Origin: an uncultured Acetobacter sp.
GTDB lineage: Bacteria; Pseudomonadota; Alphaproteobacteria; Acetobacterales; Acetobacteraceae
Direction: 5' to 3'
Assembly (NCBI GenBank): GCA_937900755.1
Contig: CALCDN010000214.1
Coordinates: 1-25,943, forward strand
DNA: 25,943 nucleotides
In this document: positions 6,841-15,486 of the stretch, piece after piece
Numbering within the stretch: position 1 is the stretch's first letter
Layout: each line of letters opens with the position of its first letter
Position numbers and translations under genes: made by a program
Notes under the pieces: generated by a model
What the model saw: the letters and a program-made list of their open reading frames with translations, nothing else
Database searches by the model: none
What the model was told of the DNA's origin: nothing

Positions 6841-9192
6841 CTACCCGTGCGTGGTGCGGCGCGCACGGCTCTGCTGGCGCAGAACCCGTTCGATCCAGTC
6901 GTTCAGTTTACGGGTTGCGTCTTCCGCCTCTTCCCTATCGGGGTAAATGGTGGGGAAGCGGAGCGCCAGCCAGCGCCACGCCACCAGCCGCTTGTGCCGT
7001 TTTTCGGCCCGTTCCAACTCTTCCCGTCCCGCACGCTCCGCCGAAGGCAGGGGGCCGGTGCCAGGTGGAAGAACCCTGCGACCCGCGGCATGGTCCGCGG
7101 CCCAGCCGACCAGGCGCCTGATCCCGTTATCGCGGTCATCCACCGGGCACATGGCGTAGGACCAGCGGGTGGTCAGGTCCAGCCCTTCCACCCCTTCAAG
7201 GGCCGAGGCAATGGCAAAGGCCTGCTCCATGTCCGACAGGCGGTAATTGGGGTCGTCCTTGCGTAACACCGCCCGGTGAATCCGCGAGAGAACACCATAC
7301 AGGCTTTGCGAGCCTATTTCGGATGCAACGGCCTTAACAATATCCGCATCCGGCTGCACGTAGGGGCGCAGGTCCTCGGGCATTTCGGGGTCCGCATCAA
7401 GCTGACGGCGCACAAAACTTGGGCTGCCAGCACCGGCCAGCACAGCCACAACCCCTGTCTCGTGCTTGCCAAAGCGCCCTGCACGCCCGCCAATCTGCTT
7501 GACTTCCTGCACCGTCAGGTCCCGCGTCTGGCGGCCATCGTATTTTTTGAGTGCTGCGAACACCACGCGCTTGATGGACAGGTTAAGCCCCATGCCAATG
7601 GCGTCTGTCGCGACCAGAATATCGGCCTGACCGTTGTTGAAGCGCTGCGCCTCGGCCCGGCGGACTTCCGGGCTGAGTGCCCCGTACACCACGGCCACAC
7701 GCTTGCCGTGCTGCATGAGGGCTGCGCGCAGGTCCAGCACCTCGCGGCGCGAAAACGCAATCAGCGCATCGCCCGAACCAAGGTCGGCCAGCCGAACGGG
7801 CTGGCTTGCGGCCTTGAGCGGACTTTTGCGCTCGAGCGAGATTTCGTCCAGCGGGTCCCCGCACAGTTCGGCAATCCGGCGCACCATGGGAATACAGTCG
7901 GGGGCGCCCAGCACATACAGGTGCCGCGCGGGGGCCCCCATAATGGCCGCGGTCCATGCCGCACCCCGGTCCGTATCAAACAGCATCTGGGCTTCGTCGA
8001 TCACGGCCACATCCACGGGGCTGTAGAAGGGGCACATCTCCACCGTTGCGGCCAGGTGCCTGCTGCCCGGCACCTCAATACGCTCTTCCCCGGTGGACAG
8101 GGACGCCTCGACTCCACGCGCACCCAGTGCCTCGCGGAACTCGTGGGCCAGCAGGCGCAGGGGGGCAAGTGCAAGCCCGCTTTCCGCCTGCGCCAGCGCG
8201 TTGAGCGCGGTATAGGACTTGCCGCTGTTGGTTGGCCCCGTAACCAGTGTGATCTGGCGGTTAAGGGCTCGTGCGGTGCGAAAATGGGCGGCGTACTTGT
8301 CCAGTGCCGCAACACGGGCGATTACGGCATTGGCCACCTTGCGCCCCATGTCAGGCGCATGCTTGGCCTTGCCCGGCCCGGCTGCGGGGCCATGCTCATC
8401 CCTGCGCCATTCGGACAGGCTGGCGCGCAGGGCCACAAGGGCCACGGGATCGAACTCCCACCGCTCCCGCCCTCCGGGTTCTTGCACCTTGCGCGCAACG
8501 GGCAGCCGATTCTCGGCAATCCAGCGCAGGGCCTCGCGGTGTGAGCAATGGAGCAGGCGCGGCACCTCGTTGAACGGCACCAGACTGCCTTCCCACGCCC
8601 GGAGCTGTTCCTCCTCCTGCTCCCGCCTGTTCTGGGCGGTTTTTTCAATCTGGCTGACGGTGCTCTGGCGCTGGGCCTCCTCCTTGCGCGCCGTATCCAG
8701 GAACGGGTCGCCTTCGGGCAGGTCGAACGCAATGGCCACGGCCATGAGCAAAAGGTCGGTCTGGGCGGGGGAGGGCACACGCCCGATATCCACCAGATCG
8801 GCCTGAATGGCGGCAAACGCCGCACGGGGGGACGCTCCATACCCACGCAGGCGGGCCAGACTGACCGGAGCCAGCGCATGCTCCAGCGCCTGATCGTCCG
8901 CACCGGGGTCGGTAATGCCCGCGACCGCCTCTTCTATTTCCTCCCGCGTAATCCAGATTCGCCCACTCCGGCGCGTGCGGTCCAGCAGGCGCGAAATCCA
9001 TTTTTTGCGCCGCACCTGGCACAGTGCCGCGCAATAAACCTCGGCCGGGACCGCGCGAGCACCCGGCTCAAGTGCGCGGGCAATGCGGCGCAGAACCTCT
9101 GTTTCTTCCTTGGGTTCGGGCGACAGGCCCGTCTGGGCCACGGCAAGGGCAAGCGCTTCACGCGCGGGGGAGGCGGGGCTATCTGACGTCAT
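6841..9192 (-). CDS. Suv3-like DExH ATP-dependent RNA helicase
   Basis: A 783-residue superfamily-2 helicase resembling the mitochondrial degradosome helicase SUPV3L1/Suv3 and its alphaproteobacterial relatives. Helicase motifs appear in order: Walker A GPTNSGKS (319-326), DEAQ box in VAVIDEAQML (395-404), motif V ATDAIGMGLN (528-537) and motif VI QIGGRAGRFG (566-575). The N-terminal 200 residues are alpha-helical and charged, unlike the mitochondrial enzyme. Residues about 205-255 resemble a MerR/excisionase-type winged helix (VPRLLHCSHREALRWIAENR). A basic C-terminus (RVLRQQSRARR) may contact RNA. The ATG at 9192 starts in a divergent gap. The role is probably RNA unwinding in turnover or ribosome metabolism, inferred from the family only. 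Confidence 0.87.
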   Translation of the reverse strand: MTSDSPASPAREALALAVAQTGLSPEPKEETEVLRRIARALEPGARAVPAEVYCAALCQVRRKKWISRLLDRTRRSGRIWITREEIEEAVAGITDPGADDQALEHALAPVSLARLRGYGASPRAAFAAIQADLVDIGRVPSPAQTDLLLMAVAIAFDLPEGDPFLDTARKEEAQRQSTVSQIEKTAQNRREQEEEQLRAWEGSLVPFNEVPRLLHCSHREALRWIAENRLPVARKVQEPGGRERWEFDPVALVALRASLSEWRRDEHGPAAGPGKAKHAPDMGRKVANAVIARVAALDKYAAHFRTARALNRQITLVTGPTNSGKSYTALNALAQAESGLALAPLRLLAHEFREALGARGVEASLSTGEERIEVPGSRHLAATVEMCPFYSPVDVAVIDEAQMLFDTDRGAAWTAAIMGAPARHLYVLGAPDCIPMVRRIAELCGDPLDEISLERKSPLKAASQPVRLADLGSGDALIAFSRREVLDLRAALMQHGKRVAVVYGALSPEVRRAEAQRFNNGQADILVATDAIGMGLNLSIKRVVFAALKKYDGRQTRDLTVQEVKQIGGRAGRFGKHETGVVAVLAGAGSPSFVRRQLDADPEMPEDLRPYVQPDADIVKAVASEIGSQSLYGVLSRIHRAVLRKDDPNYRLSDMEQAFAIASALEGVEGLDLTTRWSYAMCPVDDRDNGIRRLVGWAADHAAGRRVLPPGTGPLPSAERAGREELERAEKRHKRLVAWRWLALRFPTIYPDREEAEDATRKLNDWIERVLRQQSRARRTTHG

Positions 9193-9553
9193 GCCCTACT
9201 CTTGCGTCATCCCGCGCGGCGGAACAATGGGCCTTGCCCCAGACTTCATGGAAAAATCAAACAATCACCCCAAACAGCGCCCTCTGGGGCGCAATTACGC
9301 TTGATATGGCAGCCACCTTGTGCCCATTGTGCCCGCCACTGGCGGTTTGTGGCTTCCAAGCGAGGCTGTTCCTGCCCTGCTGTGTGAAGCGGGAACACGT
9401 CTTGTGACGAATTTGCACTGGCGTCCCACGCGCCTGCCCCTTAAAAACACCGCCAAAGCACCAGGGTTGCCTTTTGCCTGTTGAAGCACTGCCCCCTTTG
9501 GGCAAAAGCGCGCCATCTATCTGATCTGCTATAAGCGGAGTACAAAGCGGTCC
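9193..9553. other. Divergent intergenic region, helicase / fpr
   Basis: No supported gene lies in these 361 bases. Two small perfect hairpins are present: GCGCCC/GGGCGC (9277-9282/9287-9292, tetraloop) and TGCCC/GGGCA (about 9490-9504). Neither is followed by a T-tract. A TATAAG lies near 9531 but lacks a recognisable -35. Promoters for both flanking genes must be here, and I could not place them with confidence. Confidence 0.5.
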
Positions 9554-10450
9554 ATGTCTGAAACCATTCTTGATAACGACGTTCTCCCCCGGATGTCTGC
9601 CTCTGAAGTGCCAAGCAGCCTGCTGCCAGTAGAAGGGCAGGACGGTGTGTGGCACCTTGCTCCCCCTACCAAGGAGTATGGGCACCTTTACCCGGCCAAG
9701 GTGCTCACCGTGCACCACTGGACCGACCGCCTGTTCACCTTCACCACCACGCGTGACCCTGGCCTGCGGTTTGAAAACGGTCAGTTCGCCATGATCGGGA
9801 TTGAAGTGGACGGCAAGCCCTTGCTGCGCGCCTACTCCATTGCCTCCCCCAATTACGCGGACGAGATGGAGTTCCTCTCCATTGCCGTGCCCGATGGTCC
9901 GCTGACCTCGCGCCTGCGCCACGTTAAAGTGGGCGACACGGTTCTGATCGGGCGCAAGCCCACCGGCACCTTGCTGCTGGACAACCTGCGCCCCGGCCGC
10001 AACCTGTACTTCCTGTCCACCGGCACGGGCCTGGCGCCCTTCATGAGCCTGATCAAGGACCCGGAGTGCTATGAGCGCTACGACCATGTGATCCTCAGCC
10101 ACACCGTGCGCATTTCGGGCGAGCTGGCCTACGCCAACCACATCCGCCACGAACTGCCCAAGCATGAGTTCCTTGGCGAGGATATTACCGGCAAGCTGCT
10201 CTACTACCCGGCCGTCACGCGTGAGGACTTTGCCGTAACCGACCGCATTACCAAGCTGATCGAGAGCGGCAAGATCTTTACGGACCTGAACATCCCGGCC
10301 CTCGACCCCGAGCATGACCGCGTGATGATCTGCGGCTCGCCCGAAATGCTGGCCGATACGGAAGCCCTGCTTCAGGCCCGCGGGTTTGATGAAGGCAACA
10401 TGTCCACCCCCGGCGCGTACGTGGTGGAAAAAGCGTTCGCCGAACGCTAG
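9554..10450 (+). CDS. fpr: Ferredoxin/flavodoxin-NADP+ reductase
   Basis: A 298-residue FAD enzyme passing electrons between NADPH and ferredoxin or flavodoxin, of the bacterial Fpr type. The FAD-binding motif is RAYSIASPNY (92-101), with K-x-T-G-T-L-L-L-D at about 135-143. The NADP-binding region begins at STGTGLAPFMS (155-165) and includes the ICGSPEML segment. The C-terminus ends VEKAFAER, the short aromatic-containing tail typical of bacterial subclass II reductases. It is about 40 residues longer than E. coli Fpr because of an N-terminal extension with no recognised motif. No other in-frame start is clearly better, but the true start could lie further in. Glutathione reductase follows 57 bases downstream. 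Confidence 0.9.
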   Translation: MSETILDNDVLPRMSASEVPSSLLPVEGQDGVWHLAPPTKEYGHLYPAKVLTVHHWTDRLFTFTTTRDPGLRFENGQFAMIGIEVDGKPLLRAYSIASPNYADEMEFLSIAVPDGPLTSRLRHVKVGDTVLIGRKPTGTLLLDNLRPGRNLYFLSTGTGLAPFMSLIKDPECYERYDHVILSHTVRISGELAYANHIRHELPKHEFLGEDITGKLLYYPAVTREDFAVTDRITKLIESGKIFTDLNIPALDPEHDRVMICGSPEMLADTEALLQARGFDEGNMSTPGAYVVEKAFAER

Positions 10451-10507
10451 GGCCTATCCCACCGTAGCGTAAAAGACCCCGACACAGCACCAAAGGAGCC
10501 CTGCCCC

Positions 10508-11905
10508 ATGACGTATGACTTTGATCTTCTGGTCATAGGAGCAGGCTCCGGCGGTGTGCGCTGCGCCCGTATTGCCGCAGGGCATGGCGCGCGCGTGGGC
10601 GTGGTGGAAAGCCGCCATTGGGGGGGCACATGCGTCAATCTGGGCTGTGTGCCCAAAAAGCTGATGGTCATGGCCAGCGACTACGCCGCCATGGTGGAGG
10701 ACAGCCACGGCTTTGGCTGGTCCACAACACCGGGCACGCATGACTGGCCCGCCCTGATAGCCGCGCAGGACCGCGAAATTAAGCGCCTGAACGGCATTTA
10801 TGTATCCATGCTGGAAAAAGCGGGTATTTCCCCCTTTACCGGCCATGCCGAATTTGTGGATGGGCATACGCTGCGCCTTACCCCCTCCGCGCTCGCCCCC
10901 ACGGAACAGCCCCGGACGGTGACTGCCGAACGGATTGTCATCGCCACCGGCTCCACCCCCACCAGGCTGGATATTCCTGGTGCCGAACTGGCCATTACCT
11001 CGGATCAGGCCTTTGCCCTGCCCCAGCGCCCACAGCGGGTGGTCATGCTTGGCAGCGGGTATATTGGCGTTGAATTTGCCGGTATTTTTGCAGGCCTTGG
11101 CTCCAAGGTGGACCTCGTTTACCGCCGGGACCTGCCGCTGCGTGGTTTTGACCCGGACATGCGCACCGCACTGGCCGACGCCATAGACGCACGCGGCATT
11201 ACCCAGCACCGCCACGCCAACCCCACCCGAATTACCCAAAACGGCACGGAACTGGTGCTCACACTGGATAACGGGCAGACCCTGAGTGCTGACTGCGTTT
11301 TCATGGCCACCGGCCGCCGTCCCAAGATTGATGCGCTGGGGCTTGCCAGCACATCCGTTACCACGGTGGAAAACGGCCGTATTCAGGTTGACGCCAACAG
11401 CGAAACCACACATCCGGGCATTTACGCCATTGGGGACGTAACCGACCGCATAAACCTGACCCCCGTGGCCATTGCGGAAGGGCATACTCTGGCTGACCGC
11501 CTGTATGGCAAGGCCCCGCCACGCCAATGGTGCTATGCCACCACACCCAAGGCCGTCTTTTTCTCCCCGCCCCTTGCCACCGTCGGCCTGACGGAGGAGG
11601 AAGCGGCGCAACAGGGGGTGGTGGATATCTACCTGACCCGCTTCAACCCCATGCGCTACACACTGGCTGGCCGCGTGCGCAGGACAGTCATGAAGCTGGT
11701 GGTGGAGCAGTCCAGCCAGAAGGTTGTGGGCGTGCATATTCTGGGGGATGAAGCGCCGGAAATGTTGCAGGCCGTGGCCATTGCCGTCACTGCCGGGCTG
11801 ACCAAGGCCGACTTTGACCGCACCATTGGTATTCATCCCACCTCGGCTGAAGAGCTGGTGACCATGCGCACCCGCACGCGTGCAACCCCCAAAGCTGACA
11901 AGTAA
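10508..11905 (+). CDS. gor: Glutathione-disulfide reductase
   Basis: A 465-residue flavoprotein disulfide reductase that reduces GSSG to GSH with NADPH in the cytoplasm. The FAD Rossmann motif is GAGSGG (11-16). The redox-active pair is C42-V-N-L-G-C47, followed by VPKKLM. The NADPH Rossmann motif is GSGYIGVEFAG, and the arginines in the YRRDLPLRGFD segment fit NADPH specificity. The second FAD site is AIGDVTDR. The C-terminal active-site motif H443-P-T-x-x-E-E is intact. The VPKK after the second cysteine and the overall length fit glutathione reductase better than dihydrolipoamide or mercuric reductase. The ATG has AAGGAG at 10492-10497. The dihydroorotase starts 11 bases after the stop, so the two are probably cotranscribed. 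Confidence 0.92.
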   Translation: MTYDFDLLVIGAGSGGVRCARIAAGHGARVGVVESRHWGGTCVNLGCVPKKLMVMASDYAAMVEDSHGFGWSTTPGTHDWPALIAAQDREIKRLNGIYVSMLEKAGISPFTGHAEFVDGHTLRLTPSALAPTEQPRTVTAERIVIATGSTPTRLDIPGAELAITSDQAFALPQRPQRVVMLGSGYIGVEFAGIFAGLGSKVDLVYRRDLPLRGFDPDMRTALADAIDARGITQHRHANPTRITQNGTELVLTLDNGQTLSADCVFMATGRRPKIDALGLASTSVTTVENGRIQVDANSETTHPGIYAIGDVTDRINLTPVAIAEGHTLADRLYGKAPPRQWCYATTPKAVFFSPPLATVGLTEEEAAQQGVVDIYLTRFNPMRYTLAGRVRRTVMKLVVEQSSQKVVGVHILGDEAPEMLQAVAIAVTAGLTKADFDRTIGIHPTSAEELVTMRTRTRATPKADK

Positions 11906-11916
11906 GGACAGAGCCC

Positions 11917-13272
11917 ATGGCCTCCCCCGCACAGCATGCCCAGCAGACATCCCACGATCTGGCGTTCAGGAACGGTTCCGTTGTTCTGCCCGATGGCACG
12001 GTGGAAACAACGGTTTATGTCCGTAATGGCCAGATCAGCGCCATTGGCGGCACGGCCGATGCCGCGCGGGTGGTGGATTGCACCGGCCTGACCATTCTAC
12101 CCGGCGTGATTGACACACAGGTCCACTTCCGTGAACCCGGAGCGGTGGAAAACGAGGACCTCGAATCCGGTAGCCGCTCCGCCGTGCTGGGTGGGGTCAC
12201 CGGTGTTTTTGAAATGCCCAACACCAAACCCACCACCTCCACGCCCGAAGCCGTGGCCGACAAGCTGGCCCGTGCAAAAGGCCGGATGTGGTGCGACCAT
12301 GCCTTTTACGTGGGGGCCACGTCCGACAACGCCGACCAGTGCGGAGCGCTGGAAAAGCTGCCCGGCACAGCGGGGATCAAGGTGTTCATGGGTTCCTCCA
12401 CCGGCAACCTGCTGGTCTCCGACGATGCCATGCTCGAACGCGTCCTGCGTTCCGGCCAGCGCCGGGTGGCCATCCATGCCGAGGACGAAGCCCGCCTGAT
12501 CGAACGCATGGGTGAGCGCGTGGAGGGAGACCCCGCCTCCCACCCTGTCTGGCGGGATGATGAAACCGCCCTGCGCGCCACACAACGTGTTTTACATCTG
12601 GCGCGCAAAACCGGGCGGCGCGTGCATATTCTGCACATTACAACGCCTGCGGAACTGGAACTGATCGCCCAACACCGCGATATCGCCACCTGCGAGCTAA
12701 CCCCGCAGCACCTGACCCTCGCCGCCGAGGAAGCCTACCCACGCCTGGGCACCTTTGCCCAGATGAACCCGCCCATTCGCTCAAGCGCCCACCGGGACGG
12801 GCTGTGGCACTGGGTTACGCAGGGCATGCCCGACGTTATTGGTTCCGACCATGCGCCCCATACCCTGGCGAACAAGGGCAAGCCCTACCCTGCCTCTCCG
12901 TCCGGCATGCCGGGTGTGCAGACCCTGCTCCCCCTCATGCTCAACCATGTCGCCCACCACCGCCTGACCCTGCGCCGCCTGGTGGACCTGACATCCGCAG
13001 GCCCCCAGCGGCTGTTCGGGCTTGTCCGCAAGGGCCGCATTGCCGTCGGGTATGATGCGGACCTGACCATTGTGGATCTCAAGGCCCGCTGGACGATCGA
13101 GCAGGACTGGCTGGAATCACGCTGCGGGTGGTCCCCCTTTACGGGTGAAACATTGACCGGAAAACCCATTGGCACCATTATTCGTGGGCAGCAGGTCATG
13201 TGGGACGGATCGCTGGCGGACAAGGCAACAGGGCAACCCTTCCATTTTGACGCAACAGACCGGCCTGCTTGA
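11917..13272 (+). CDS. pyrC: Dihydroorotase, class I type
   Basis: A 451-residue amidohydrolase for the reversible cyclisation of carbamoyl-aspartate to dihydroorotate in pyrimidine synthesis. The metal-site landmarks are DTQVHFREPG (66-75; His70, Arg72), Lys155 in GIKVFMGSSTG (a candidate carboxylated lysine), His187 in IHAEDEA, His240 in ILHITTP and Asp311 in IGSDHAPHT. The first histidine of the usual H-x-H is replaced by Gln68, so the metal site is not the textbook one. This looks like a sequence trait of an alphaproteobacterial subgroup as I recall it, not an error. Related hydantoinases/allantoinases share the fold, but the FREPG and PNTKP motifs favour dihydroorotase. The ATG is preceded by AAGGA at 11904-11908. 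Confidence 0.85.
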   Translation: MASPAQHAQQTSHDLAFRNGSVVLPDGTVETTVYVRNGQISAIGGTADAARVVDCTGLTILPGVIDTQVHFREPGAVENEDLESGSRSAVLGGVTGVFEMPNTKPTTSTPEAVADKLARAKGRMWCDHAFYVGATSDNADQCGALEKLPGTAGIKVFMGSSTGNLLVSDDAMLERVLRSGQRRVAIHAEDEARLIERMGERVEGDPASHPVWRDDETALRATQRVLHLARKTGRRVHILHITTPAELELIAQHRDIATCELTPQHLTLAAEEAYPRLGTFAQMNPPIRSSAHRDGLWHWVTQGMPDVIGSDHAPHTLANKGKPYPASPSGMPGVQTLLPLMLNHVAHHRLTLRRLVDLTSAGPQRLFGLVRKGRIAVGYDADLTIVDLKARWTIEQDWLESRCGWSPFTGETLTGKPIGTIIRGQQVMWDGSLADKATGQPFHFDATDRPA

Positions 13273-13381
13273 AACATCATATTCCAAGACCAACATTTTA
13301 ACACAACAGGGTATTCAGCCATCAGTCTGACAGACAATATTTGATGACACACTGAATACAGGAAAAAAGGCACGCACAGAT
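13273..13381 (+). promoter_or_regulatory. Spacer between pyrC and the tadG-like gene
   Basis: This 109-base spacer is markedly more AT-rich than the genes to its left and marks the transition to the pilus locus. It probably carries the promoter of the tadG-like gene, but no convincing -35/-10 pair was seen. An AAAAAAGG at 13363-13370 is a plausible ribosome site 11 bases before the ATG. Confidence 0.35.
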
Positions 13382-15019
13382 ATGGTCAGGCGTATCGACT
13401 CCAAAGGTGTTATCGCCATTATCGCGGCAATCGCCCTGCCTGTTCTGCTTGTGCTCGCCAGCGGCGCCATCGACCTTGGTCGCACCTATGTTGTGAAGCA
13501 ACGCCTGCAAACCGGCGTGGATGCCGCAGCACTTGTGGCCCAGGTCAATGCTACGAATGCAACGCCCGAGACCGCCTGCCAGTCTACCGGTACAATGAGT
13601 GCCGCCCTGAACGCCAACCTGACAAGCAATGGTTTTTTGGGCACCGCCCCGCCTACACTGGTCAGTTGCACCTATGATGCCACCGCACAAAAGATTGTCG
13701 TTACAGCAACTGTAAACGTAAACAACACAATCGGATTCACACCAGCAGTTGTAACCGCTACTGGCTATGCCACACTGAACACGACCCAAAGCAATGCATC
13801 CCAGTGGATTGCACTGTATTGCTACGGCAATACGAATATTAGCTCCAAATCATCCTGCCAGGGCTACAGTAGCCTGACCATTGATCAACCGGCATCCAGT
13901 TCGGCAGCCGTTTCCGTAACCGGCCCTGTCTGCCAGAGCAGCATCCAAAGCAACCAGACACTTGGAACGGATTGTGAAACCTATAATAGTGATCCCGCTC
14001 TTTATGTGAATACAAGTGCCAACCTGAGTGGCAGCACCGTAAACACAACAGGTGCATCCTGCCCGCAGTGTAATAAGGCCTATTTTGACCAGAATGCGAT
14101 CATATCCAGTGGAACAACCACAGTTACAAATTTAGGTTTATATTTTTCCGGGGGTGGCAATTCGAGTTTTACCCTGGACCCAGGGAGTTCTCTGGTCGTT
14201 GGCCAAGATGGTTTGATTTGTGACAATGGTTTTACGGCGAATAATGCGTCCATTACTGTTACCAGCGGTGGCACCCTGGGCTGCCAGAACTGGCAGTCTT
14301 CACACATTGAAATAGATAATAGTAGCAGCCTGAATGTAAGCAGTGGGTCAACCATTTATGAAAGAGAAATGATCATAAACGGTTCGAGCGCGACAATATC
14401 GGATTCCACAGCGACGGTCACAGACCAGGCGACTGTCAATTCATCCAGCATCGCTTTTATAAACAGTACTCTATCCATTAAAAATTACTTCTCTCCAGTC
14501 TCATCATCTGTCAGTTTCAGTAATACAATTGCCCAAATTTCGGGTTTTGGTCCCAATACCTCGCAAGACGCAATTACCATCGCAAGTGGATCGCAACTTA
14601 CGTTTGGTTCCACAAACACCACACTGCAGTCATTGTCGATTACAGAAAGTGGCAGCAGTAGCCTCACTTTCAACGCCTACACCACCGTCAACAACGCCAA
14701 AATAACGGTAACATCCAACAGTACAGTAAACTTTAACGGACAAACACCACTCCAGAATGTAACCATAGATGTAGAAGGAGGAAGCACTGTAGTCTTCCAA
14801 AATGCATCCTCCCTAAGTGGTGTCCAATTCACTATTTCCGGTGGCAGCACAGTTATTCTGAAAAATATTAACCCGTGGACCACGTCAGGCGTCTCCGGGC
14901 AGGTCAGCGATACGGGAAGCACCATAACATTTGTTACATCATCTGGCAGTGGCCTTGATGTTCTGAAGCAGAATGTTCAGATATCGCAACAAAATGGCGG
15001 GAAACTCATCATGCAGTAA
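13382..15019 (+). CDS. TadG-like pilus-associated protein with C-terminal beta-solenoid-like repeats
   Basis: A 545-residue protein. The N-terminus matches Flp pilus-assembly TadG/TadE-G proteins: basic start, SKG at 7-9, a hydrophobic helix (about 10-30) with ALPVLL, then DLGRTYVVKQRLQTGVDAAAL. It lacks the Glu of cleaved pseudopilins. From about 110 on it is predicted extracellular and very rich in Ser, Thr, Asn and Gly with few charges. A middle region (about 140-310) holds several cysteines (e.g. CPQC, LICDNG, LGCQNW). Residues 398-503 form five tandem units of 21-22 residues with a recurrent h-T-h-x-x-G-S-T-h-x-F pattern, as in right-handed beta-helix adhesins. No von Willebrand A domain was recognised. 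It is convergent with the main tad operon, with stops five bases apart. A surface or tip adhesive role is inferred. Confidence 0.75.
   Translation: MVRRIDSKGVIAIIAAIALPVLLVLASGAIDLGRTYVVKQRLQTGVDAAALVAQVNATNATPETACQSTGTMSAALNANLTSNGFLGTAPPTLVSCTYDATAQKIVVTATVNVNNTIGFTPAVVTATGYATLNTTQSNASQWIALYCYGNTNISSKSSCQGYSSLTIDQPASSSAAVSVTGPVCQSSIQSNQTLGTDCETYNSDPALYVNTSANLSGSTVNTTGASCPQCNKAYFDQNAIISSGTTTVTNLGLYFSGGGNSSFTLDPGSSLVVGQDGLICDNGFTANNASITVTSGGTLGCQNWQSSHIEIDNSSSLNVSSGSTIYEREMIINGSSATISDSTATVTDQATVNSSSIAFINSTLSIKNYFSPVSSSVSFSNTIAQISGFGPNTSQDAITIASGSQLTFGSTNTTLQSLSITESGSSSLTFNAYTTVNNAKITVTSNSTVNFNGQTPLQNVTIDVEGGSTVVFQNASSLSGVQFTISGGSTVILKNINPWTTSGVSGQVSDTGSTITFVTSSGSGLDVLKQNVQISQQNGGKLIMQ
14573..14890 (+). 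repeat. Five ~21-residue tandem protein repeats in the TadG-like protein
   Basis: Units begin at residues 398 (22 aa), 420, 441, 462 and 483 (21 aa each). Each opens with a short beta-like segment (ITIAS, ITESG, ITVTS, IDVEG, FTISG) and then an S-[STQ]-[LV]-x-[FL] strand. The DNA is diverged, so the periodicity is only at protein level. This spacing fits one turn of a parallel beta-helix per unit. Confidence 0.65.
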
Positions 15020-15024
15020 AAAAC

Positions 15025-15486
15025 TTACTGCCCCAGAACAGTATTGCTGACAAATATTGATTTGCTCGTAAAATTCGCAACACACCCATTAACAGTCACG
15101 ATGGCAGGCGCGGTGGTGCTTGCCTGAAGGGTCGTCGTCTGGGTAGGGTTGCATTGACATGCAGCCGGCACCGAAAGGGTTGCACCGCTGCTCCATGTCA
15201 CCACGACACACAAGGTTTCCCCGGTCAGGGATGTCGAGCTTGGGGATGCTGCGTCATCCAAAACAGTCTGTACGCTACTTTGCGAGACCGTGTCTGAACG
15301 TGCGATAATCTGCCCGATATGATCGGTCAGAGCATTAATCTGGTAATACTCATTCAGCTCAGAACCAAATTGAATAATCCCAGTTAACAGAGCCGCAGCT
15401 ACGATAAAGAAAAACGCAGCCTCGATAACAACGCTGCCTCGTCTTCCTTCAAGACCCCGCCGAGCAGCTTTGACTCTGTTCATCAT
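15025..15486 (-). CDS. TadE/TadF-like minor pseudopilin
   Basis: A 153-residue pseudopilin-like protein. The leader ends in EGRRG, and the cleavage site G17|SVVIE places the conserved Glu at mature position +5, before a single hydrophobic helix (AAFFFIVAAALLTGIIQFG). The rest is a Ser/Thr-rich periplasmic domain with three cysteines. The start at 15486 (ATG ATG) is chosen because AGAGG lies about nine bases upstream; an upstream in-frame ATG at 15525 lacks such a site. Either start overlaps the 3' end of the preceding tadE gene, so it is the last gene of the tad operon. By position and size it could be called TadF. The tadG-like gene converges on it. Confidence 0.82.
   Translation of the reverse strand: MMNRVKAARRGLEGRRGSVVIEAAFFFIVAAALLTGIIQFGSELNEYYQINALTDHIGQIIARSDTVSQSSVQTVLDDAASPSSTSLTGETLCVVVTWSSGATLSVPAACQCNPTQTTTLQASTTAPAIVTVNGCVANFTSKSIFVSNTVLGQ

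Noticed and set aside
7276..8544. 422-codon open frame on the + strand
   Set aside because: It is antisense to the helicase with intact motifs, and the translated product is rich in His, Gly and Gln without any known fold.
10454..11950. 498-codon open frame on the minus strand
   Set aside because: It lies exactly opposite gor, which has all catalytic motifs; the reverse frame is open because of GC-rich codon bias and has no recognisable domain.
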